Shown one piece after another: positions 58,126-64,000 of a stretch of 64,000 nt of DNA. Location of the stretch: the NCBI RefSeq assembly GCF_900187295.1, contig NZ_LT906473.1:2046001-2110000 (forward strand), written 5' to 3'. Below the pieces are notes generated by a model, which worked only from the letters and a program-made list of their open reading frames with translations, was not told where the DNA came from and made no database searches. Each line of letters opens with the position of its first letter. Position 1 is the stretch's first letter. The DNA is from Corynebacterium cystitidis. GTDB lineage: Bacteria; Actinomycetota; Actinomycetes; Mycobacteriales; Mycobacteriaceae. A program made the translations under genes and the position numbers.

Positions 58126-58593
58126 TTACCAGCGGTAGTGAGCGAATGCACGGTTGGCCTCAGCCATCTTGTGCATGTCCTCACGACGCTTCACGGAAGC
58201 ACCGAGACCATTCGATGCATCGAGGATTTCATTTGCCAAACGCTCCACCATCGAATTCTCGCGACGCTGGCGGCTAAACGTAACCATCCAACGCAGAGCC
58301 AGCGTATTGGAGCGTCCAGGGCGAACCTCAACTGGAACCTGATAGGTAGCGCCACCAACACGGCGGGAACGAACCTCGAGGTCTGGGCGGATATTGCCAA
58401 GAGCCTTCTCTAGGGTGCCTACTGGATCGGTACCAGTCTTCTCACGACACTTTTCAAGTGCGCCGTAGACAATACGTTCCGCGACCGACTTCTTGCCGTC
58501 GATAAGAACCTTGTTAACTAGCTGGGTGACCAGCTCGGATTCGTAGACCGGATCCTTAACTACTACGCGCTTTGGCGCTGCATTCTTACGCAT
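58126..58593 (-). CDS. rpsG: 30S ribosomal protein S7
   Basis: S7 organises the head of the 30S subunit near the E site. The 155-residue protein begins [20 protein letters not shown] and ends [27 protein letters not shown]. It starts 2 bases after rpsL. Confidence 0.99.
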   Translation of the reverse strand: MRKNAAPKRVVVKDPVYESELVTQLVNKVLIDGKKSVAERIVYGALEKCREKTGTDPVGTLEKALGNIRPDLEVRSRRVGGATYQVPVEVRPGRSNTLALRWMVTFSRQRRENSMVERLANEILDASNGLGASVKRREDMHKMAEANRAFAHYRW

Positions 58594-58595
58594 TT

Positions 58596-58970
58596 TTAGT
58601 TGCCACCCTTCTTTGCACCGTAGCGGGAGCGAGCCTGCTTACGATCCTTAACGCCCTGGGTGTCCAGTGCGCCACGGACGATCTTGTAGCGAACACCTGG
58701 CAGGTCCTTCACGCGACCACCACGCACGAGCACCATAGAGTGCTCCTGGAGGTTGTGGCCCTCACCTGGGATATAGGCGGAAACCTCAATACCGGAGGTC
58801 AGTCGCACACGAGCGACTTTACGCAGTGCAGAGTTAGGCTTCTTAGGGGTGGTGGTGTACACGCGGGTACACACGCCACGACGCTGAGGGGAGCCCTTCA
58901 AAGCTGCGGTAGCAACCTTCCGGCTCTTGTCATGGCGGCCCTTACGGACCAGCTGCTGAATAGTTGGCAT
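58596..58970 (-). CDS. rpsL: 30S ribosomal protein S12
   Basis: S12 controls decoding accuracy and is the classic streptomycin target. This 124-residue copy has Lys43 ([10 protein letters not shown]) and Lys88 ([10 protein letters not shown]), the wild-type residues, so no rpsL-type streptomycin resistance is predicted. It leads the rpsL-rpsG group. Confidence 0.99.
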   Translation of the reverse strand: MPTIQQLVRKGRHDKSRKVATAALKGSPQRRGVCTRVYTTTPKKPNSALRKVARVRLTSGIEVSAYIPGEGHNLQEHSMVLVRGGRVKDLPGVRYKIVRGALDTQGVKDRKQARSRYGAKKGGN

Positions 58971-59493
58971 GAACCGTCTTTCTGTTGATCTGATCGGCTT
59001 CCGGCCGGGAATGCCGACCGACTGTCAAGAAAGCTTGATATTTCAAGCTGTGTTGCCTGGATTTAACTACTTTGCTTTTAAACGTGCAAAAGCCAGTCAG
59101 CCGCTCTCGCTGGCCTACTGGATGCAAATTCAGGCTCCCACCATCTAGACGTGGGATACCCGACCAACAGTACTACAGCGCTCAAGCAATTCCAAAACCA
59201 GGCACCACGCCCGCTTTCATCGGACGGCAGCACCCACGCAAGAAACAACAGAAGAAGCTTGAGGTATTTCTGTTTCCAGCCGCCACTCCCCCAATAATGG
59301 GGTACACCACCCTCCCCTACCTACCACATAAACGCTGGCCACGGACCGTCCCTCGATTGACTCAACAATCAATTAGGTTAACCCTTTATATTTCTGACGT
59401 TTTCCTTATACTCAATGAACAATCGGCATTAGTAATCTCAATAACACTCACAATCACAATCCGACCGACCTCACCTCCAGAAGGATTAAGCCC
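58971..59493. other. Divergent rpsL / Nramp intergenic region
   Basis: These 523 bases hold the rpsL and Nramp promoters. A palindrome agcttgatatttcaagct lies at about 59031-59048. On the minus strand TTGCAC-17-TTAAAT is a possible rpsL promoter. AGAAGG precedes the Nramp start. No additional gene is seen. Confidence 0.45.
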
Positions 59494-60945
59494 ATGTCTC
59501 CGACATCTACCCATCCAGAAGGCACCTCGGCACATCAGAACACAGCCGAGCACCCCCAAAAACCAACTATCGACGATGTACATTCAGATCCGTACAAGCT
59601 AACAAAAGACAAAATTAAAGAACCTCCAACCGGGTTCAAAAATTCCATAAAATTCCTTGGGCCAGGCATGATTACCTCGGCCGCAGTCGTGGGATCTGGT
59701 GAACTGATCACTGCTACCACTCTCGGATCACGGGTGGGCATGATGCTGCTGTGGTTGATCCTGGTCTCCACGTTTGTCAAAGTCTTCGTCCAGGTAGAAA
59801 TCGCCCGGTGGTCAATCTCTACCGGAAAACCCGCTATTTTCGGGTATGACGAGGTAAAACCGAAAATCGCCGGACGCGGCTGGCCCAGCTACATCGTCTT
59901 ACTCATGTTCTTCCAGTACACCACAAGCCAAGCGGGTGTTATCGGAGCAGCAGGTGTAGCAATGTCCATGCTCATTCCGCTTGCAAGTGGCCCGAGCGAC
60001 CCGCTGTCCATCGCCATCTGGGTGTGGGTCATGGCTGTACTGGCCATCATCATCCACATGGCTAACCGCTATGACGTGATCGAAAACATCTCAACCACGC
60101 TGGTATTTGTCGTCACTATCCTCATCATCGGGATGGTATTCGCCATTCAGTTCACTGAGTTCGCGTGGACTGCAAGCGAATTGGCAGAAGGCATGCGGTT
60201 CCAGATCGCAGCAGGCTCAATGGGCATCGCCCTGTCCATGTTCGGCTTGACAGGAGTAGGAGCAGGCGAAATATCGGGCTACTCATTCTGGGTTGTAGAG
60301 AAAGGTTACGCAGCATGGACCGGCCCGAATGATGGCTCTGAAGCGTGGGTAAAAAGAGCCCGCGGCTGGATCTCAGTGATGAAGAAGGACGCTTGGATTT
60401 CCTGGGTGATCTACACCATGTCAACTATGGCATTCTACATTCTGGGTGCCACCGTCTTGTACAAGCAGAACCTCGTGGTTGACGGCACCGACCTCGTTGG
60501 CACCATTGCCCGCATCTTTACTGACACCCTCGGCGGGTGGGTCGGCCCAGTGTTCCTTGTTTTCGCAGCACTGACACTCTATAAGACAATTCTGGCTAAT
60601 GTGCCAAGCCTTGCACGCTCGACAGCAGCCTCGCTATCGGTATTCCGTCTTTTTGTGTGGACAGATCAGAAAAAGCGCGACCGCGTCATGCGCACCCTGA
60701 TGATCATCTTCCCCATCTTCTGGGCAGGCGCCGTCACCGTCTTCCAATCGCCGTTCTTCCTCGTGATGTTAGGTGGCACGCTCAACGCCGTGTACTTGAT
60801 CATCGTTGCAATCTCTACGCTGTACCTTTCTGCAACCCAAACAGATAAGCGTATTAAAGACGGAGTGGGATTCACTATCTTCCTGGTGATCTCAGCGATT
60901 GCCATCCTCGGGGTTGGTGTAGTCGGCCTAGCGGACATGTTTTAG
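59494..60945 (+). CDS. Atypical Nramp-family transporter
   Basis: This 483-residue protein has about eleven membrane helices of the Nramp/LeuT fold after a long hydrophilic N-terminus (about 50 residues). In canonical Mn/Fe Nramps helix 1 carries DPGN and helix 6 MPH. Here helix 1 reads GPGMITSAAVVGSGE (56-70), and the helix-6 region reads LTGVGAGEISGYSFW (near 252-266), so both metal-binding motifs are replaced. Transport of another divalent ion such as magnesium, or of an organic substrate, is therefore possible. AGAAGGATT is the ribosome binding site. Confidence 0.8.
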   Translation: MSPTSTHPEGTSAHQNTAEHPQKPTIDDVHSDPYKLTKDKIKEPPTGFKNSIKFLGPGMITSAAVVGSGELITATTLGSRVGMMLLWLILVSTFVKVFVQVEIARWSISTGKPAIFGYDEVKPKIAGRGWPSYIVLLMFFQYTTSQAGVIGAAGVAMSMLIPLASGPSDPLSIAIWVWVMAVLAIIIHMANRYDVIENISTTLVFVVTILIIGMVFAIQFTEFAWTASELAEGMRFQIAAGSMGIALSMFGLTGVGAGEISGYSFWVVEKGYAAWTGPNDGSEAWVKRARGWISVMKKDAWISWVIYTMSTMAFYILGATVLYKQNLVVDGTDLVGTIARIFTDTLGGWVGPVFLVFAALTLYKTILANVPSLARSTAASLSVFRLFVWTDQKKRDRVMRTLMIIFPIFWAGAVTVFQSPFFLVMLGGTLNAVYLIIVAISTLYLSATQTDKRIKDGVGFTIFLVISAIAILGVGVVGLADMF

Positions 60946-60978
60946 CCCGAAGTTTTAGCCCGAAGTTTTAGCCCGAAG
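60940..60978 (+). repeat. Three 13-bp tandem repeats placing TAG in all three frames
   Basis: ttttagcccgaag occurs at 60940-60952, 60953-60965 and 60966-60978. The first copy supplies the stop of the Nramp gene (TAG 60943-60945). Because 13 is not a multiple of 3, the TAGs at 60943, 60956 and 60969 fall in three different frames. Confidence 0.85.
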
Positions 60979-60995
60979 AGCTTAGGATGACAATT

Positions 60996-62021
60996 ATGAA
61001 AGCGGTTACTATCTCTCCCGAACTCGACCTACAGATTGTCGAGGTTGATACTCCTGACCCTGGCCCTGGCGAAGTCCGGGTCCGCATGGAATACGGTGGC
61101 GTGTGCGGTTCTGACATCGCCTATTGGAAAACAGGTGTTTCAGGTACGGCTACCTTGCGCGAACCTTTGATCCTGGGCCATGAGATGGCCGGTGTCGTCG
61201 ATCAGCTCGGCACTGGCATTGCAACTGTAGCCGTAGGTGACCGCGTGACGTTCGATCCGGCAACCCTCGTTGGTGACTATGAGGTAAGCCCCGAGCTGGC
61301 ACGCCGGAGCAATTTATGGCCCGAAGTTCGCTATTTCGGCTCCGCCGCCTTTCTTCCGCATGAGCAAGGTGGTTTCTCCACCTACCGCGTGGTGCGGGAG
61401 GACCAGATTTACCATCTGCCAGAAAACGTATCTACCCGCGAGGCCGCTGCAACGGAACCGTTGGCTGTTGCGATTCATGCAGTGCAACGCTCAGGCGACA
61501 TCTCCGGAAAGAAAGTGCTGGTCAACGGGTGTGGGCCGATCGGCTCTCTGATCGTGGCAGCGGCAAAACACTACGGGGCATCCGAAGTGTGGGCAGCGGA
61601 TCTGGCAGACACATCCTTGCACCATGCACGCGCCATGGGCGCTGACCACACCGTGAATGTCAATTCTCATGCCTTACCTGAGGATATGGAGGTTGCTTTC
61701 GACGCCTCTGGTGCGCCCGCTGCAATCGGTGGGTTGCTCATGGCGCTGCGCCGGGGTGCAACGCTGGTGCAGGTAGGAAACCTTCCAAGCAAGCCAGCCC
61801 CGTTCAACCTTGGCCAACTGGTGACTCGTGAAATCAACTACATTGGCTCCTACCGGTTCACCCCAGAAGTGATCCCTAGCGCGTTGCAGGCGATGGCGTC
61901 CGGGCTTGATGTCACCCCAATTTTGACCCACGAGTTCCCCATCGATCAGGCAGAAAAAGCCTTCGAAACGGCTGCGGATCGGTCCACCGGATCGTCGAAA
62001 GTTCTGCTGAAACTCAGTTAA
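60996..62021 (+). CDS. Zinc-dependent alcohol dehydrogenase, L-idonate/sorbitol dehydrogenase-like
   Basis: This 341-residue medium-chain dehydrogenase has catalytic-zinc ligands Cys37 (GVCGSD), His62-Glu63 (GHE) and Glu154 (ATEPLAV), and a Rossmann GCGPIG for NAD(P). The structural-zinc loop at about 85-115, which normally has four cysteines, contains none (DPATLVGDYEVSPELARRSN). I prefer the ATG at 60996, eight bases after AGGA; an ATG at 60987 is also open. Polyol or idonate oxidation is likely; the substrate is unproven. It lies just after the Nramp gene. Confidence 0.8.
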   Translation: MKAVTISPELDLQIVEVDTPDPGPGEVRVRMEYGGVCGSDIAYWKTGVSGTATLREPLILGHEMAGVVDQLGTGIATVAVGDRVTFDPATLVGDYEVSPELARRSNLWPEVRYFGSAAFLPHEQGGFSTYRVVREDQIYHLPENVSTREAAATEPLAVAIHAVQRSGDISGKKVLVNGCGPIGSLIVAAAKHYGASEVWAADLADTSLHHARAMGADHTVNVNSHALPEDMEVAFDASGAPAAIGGLLMALRRGATLVQVGNLPSKPAPFNLGQLVTREINYIGSYRFTPEVIPSALQAMASGLDVTPILTHEFPIDQAEKAFETAADRSTGSSKVLLKLS

Positions 62022-62036
62022 TTCGCTTTACGACGA

Positions 62037-62085
62037 GAAGGGCCCCGCCTTTTCCTGAACACTCAAGGAAAAGGCGGGGCCCTTC
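62037..62085. terminator. Bidirectional rho-independent terminator
   Basis: A 20-base arm gaagggccccgccttttcct (62037-62056) is perfectly inverted at 62066-62085, with a 9-base loop. It separates the alcohol dehydrogenase from the convergent rpoC. Confidence 0.93.
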
Positions 62086-62123
62086 GTCGTTAAGCAGGCC
62101 GAATTAGCCAGAGGCCTGCGTGG

Positions 62124-64000
62124 CTAGGACAGCTGGTCAAAGCCGTACTCATCCAGTGGGACGGAGGCGCCGGTGAATTCACCATAGCCATCGTCGCCGT
62201 AGATGGAATCGCCGAAGCTCGGGATCGAGTATGCCACGGAGCGGGCGGCCTCGGTCGGCTTGACGGAGATATTGCGGTAACGCGAGATACCGGTGCCAGC
62301 CGGGATGAGCTTACCGATGATCACGTTCTCCTTCAGGCCGATCAACTGATCGGAACGTCGGTTGATCGCCGCATCGGTGAGCACGCGGGTGGTCTCCTGG
62401 AACGATGCCGCGGAAAGCCACGACTCGGTCGCCAGGGAGGCCTTCGTAATACCCATGATCTCGGAGCGCAGCTCTGCTGGCTGGCCACCTTCTGCAACTA
62501 CACCGGAGTTGATCTGCTTCGCCTCGGACAGATCCGCCAACGTACCCGGAAGGTACTGGGTGGAACCAGCATCGATGACAGTGCCACGGCGCAGCATCTG
62601 ACGGATGATGATCTCAATGTGCTTGTCGTGAATCGACACACCCTGGGCCCGATACACGGCCTGCACCTCGTCGATGAGGTGCTTTTCGACGCCGCGACGC
62701 CCCAGAACTTCGAGTACATCGTGCGGGTCAGCCGCACCACGGAGCAGGCGGTCGCCTACCTCAACGTGGTCGCCTTCGCGCAACGAACGCTCAATCATCG
62801 CATCCGGGTTAGACTCCATTGGGCGACGCACCTGTGCCAAGCCCTGACGCTTCGACAGCTTCTCGTAAACCACATCATCACTGCCATCATCTGGAGTGAT
62901 GGTGAGTGTCCAGAAGTTGCCCTCGTCGGAAAGCGATACTGTACCGGCGACCGACGCGATCGGGGCGCGGTTCTTCGGCACACGTGCCTCGAACAGCTCC
63001 TGCACACGTGGCAGACCACCAGTAATGTCGCCACCGACACCGCCTTGGTGGAAGGTACGCATGGTCAGCTGAGTACCAGGCTCACCAATCGACTGTGCTG
63101 CGACAATGCCCACTGCCTCGCCGATATCAACCAGGTGGCCAGATGCCATGGACTTGCCGTAGCACTTTGCGCACACACCGGTTGGGGTCTGGCAGGTCAG
63201 GACCGAGCGGACCTTGATCTTCTCGTGGCCTGCCTCAACAATCTTGTCGATGAGCGCCTCAGTTAGGTTGGTGCCAGCCTCAACGACGACATTGCCGTCC
63301 GCATCCGTGATATCAGTTGCAGTCACGCGGCCAGAAACGGAGGTCTCCACCAAATCATGGCGTACGAATTTGTCACCCGACTTCACGGCGACACGGACGC
63401 GCACACCCTGGCGGGTGCCACAGTCGTCCTCGCGAACAATAACGTCCTGTGCCACGTCGACGAGACGGCGCGTGAGGTAGCCAGAGTCCGCAGTACGCAG
63501 GGCGGTATCGGCTAGGCCCTTACGGGAACCATGCGAGTTGTTGAAGTACTCCAGAACTGACAGGCCTTCACGGAAGGAGGTCTTGATCGGGCGGGTAATG
63601 TACTCACCACGCGAGTTCACAACCATGCCCTTCATTCCGGCCAAGGTCCAGATCTGACGCATATTACCGGCCGCACCGGACTTCACGATCATCGGAATTG
63701 GGTTGTCGTCTGGGTAGAGGTCCTCGACGGCCTGGCCCACCTGGTTCGTAGCCTTCTGCCACAGCTCCACGAGGCGGTCGTAACGGTTTTCCTCAGTCAG
63801 CGCGCCCTTCTCCCAGAACTTGCGCTCAATCTCTTCTGCTTCCTTCTCGTACTGCTCAAGGATATCTTCCTTGTTCGGCAGGACTAGAACGTCAGACATT
63901 GCGATAGTGACGCCGGAGCGGGTGGCCCAGTAGAAACCAGCATCCTTGAGCTTGTCCAAGGTCTGAGCGACGGTAATCATTGGGTACTTCTCCACCATCT
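62124..64000 (-). CDS. rpoC: RNA polymerase subunit beta-prime, C-terminal part (partial)
   Basis: The frame is open to the right edge, so the N-terminal half of the subunit lies outside the window. Visible are the second zinc-binding loop ([15 protein letters not shown]), the trigger-loop region ([20 protein letters not shown]) and the C-terminal domain ending DEYGFDQLS. Rifampicin sites are in rpoB and cannot be judged here. In other genomes rpoB precedes it. Confidence 0.98.
   Translation of the reverse strand, partial: MVEKYPMITVAQTLDKLKDAGFYWATRSGVTIAMSDVLVLPNKEDILEQYEKEAEEIERKFWEKGALTEENRYDRLVELWQKATNQVGQAVEDLYPDDNPIPMIVKSGAAGNMRQIWTLAGMKGMVVNSRGEYITRPIKTSFREGLSVLEYFNNSHGSRKGLADTALRTADSGYLTRRLVDVAQDVIVREDDCGTRQGVRVRVAVKSGDKFVRHDLVETSVSGRVTATDITDADGNVVVEAGTNLTEALIDKIVEAGHEKIKVRSVLTCQTPTGVCAKCYGKSMASGHLVDIGEAVGIVAAQSIGEPGTQLTMRTFHQGGVGGDITGGLPRVQELFEARVPKNRAPIASVAGTVSLSDEGNFWTLTITPDDGSDDVVYEKLSKRQGLAQVRRPMESNPDAMIERSLREGDHVEVGDRLLRGAADPHDVLEVLGRRGVEKHLIDEVQAVYRAQGVSIHDKHIEIIIRQMLRRGTVIDAGSTQYLPGTLADLSEAKQINSGVVAEGGQPAELRSEIMGITKASLATESWLSAASFQETTRVLTDAAINRRSDQLIGLKENVIIGKLIPAGTGISRYRNISVKPTEAARSVAYSIPSFGDSIYGDDGYGEFTGASVPLDEYGFDQLS

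Overview
The window is a chromosomal segment of an actinobacterium, most likely a Corynebacterium. The grounds are moderately GC-rich coding DNA with many GTG starts, a type VII secretion EccB homologue and a TmsA/BfaA-like fatty-acid reductase beside truA, the fdhF / DUF6457 / fdhD trio, and actinobacterial variants of SecY, Adk and the Asp23 genes. The species cannot be fixed from the sequence alone.

The backbone, all on the minus strand, is the translation and transcription superregion read from right to left: rpoC (C-terminal part only), rpsL-rpsG-fusA-tuf, rpsJ-rplC-rplD-rplW-rplB-rpsS-rplV-rpsC-rplP-rpmC-rpsQ, rplN-rplX-rplE, rpsH-rplF-rplR-rpsE-rpmD-rplO, secY-adk, map, an L,D-transpeptidase, infA-rpsM-rpsK-rpsD-rpoA-rplQ, truA. 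A large membrane protein, eccB, tmsA and the first codons of a probable tmsB follow. Spacings are short or overlapping inside each block, and hairpin terminators close most blocks.

Between the blocks lie accessory cassettes, mostly on the plus strand. (1) 14.2-22.6 kb: a Tat-exported DMSO-reductase-type respiratory enzyme (dmsABC plus a TorD-like chaperone), a DUF1707 protein, an M20 amidohydrolase and a 14-helix-type MFS transporter. (2) 25.9-33.6 kb: formate dehydrogenase fdhF, a second M20 amidohydrolase, DUF6457, fdhD, a DUF2786 protein, a CRISPR array of ten repeats with no cas genes in the window, and a FocA-type formate channel. (3) 35.2-44.4 kb: an unusual repeat-rich spacer, an exported protein of unknown function, a divergent HxlR regulator/NAD(P)-binding protein pair with visible operators, a large membrane-anchored calcium-repeat protein ending in a nuclease-like toxin module, two dynamin-like GTPases and an amidase. 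(4) 50.5-53.3 kb: five overlapping Asp23/AmaP-type cell-envelope genes. (5) 59.5-62.0 kb: an atypical Nramp-family transporter and a zinc alcohol dehydrogenase that lacks the structural-zinc cysteines.

The molybdoenzymes, their chaperones and the formate channel suggest anaerobic or microaerobic respiration and formate metabolism. The main items for a second look are the cas-less CRISPR array with similar DnaA-box-bearing segments on both sides, the tethered toxin-like protein without an adjacent immunity gene, and the structured repeat at 35.5-35.7 kb.
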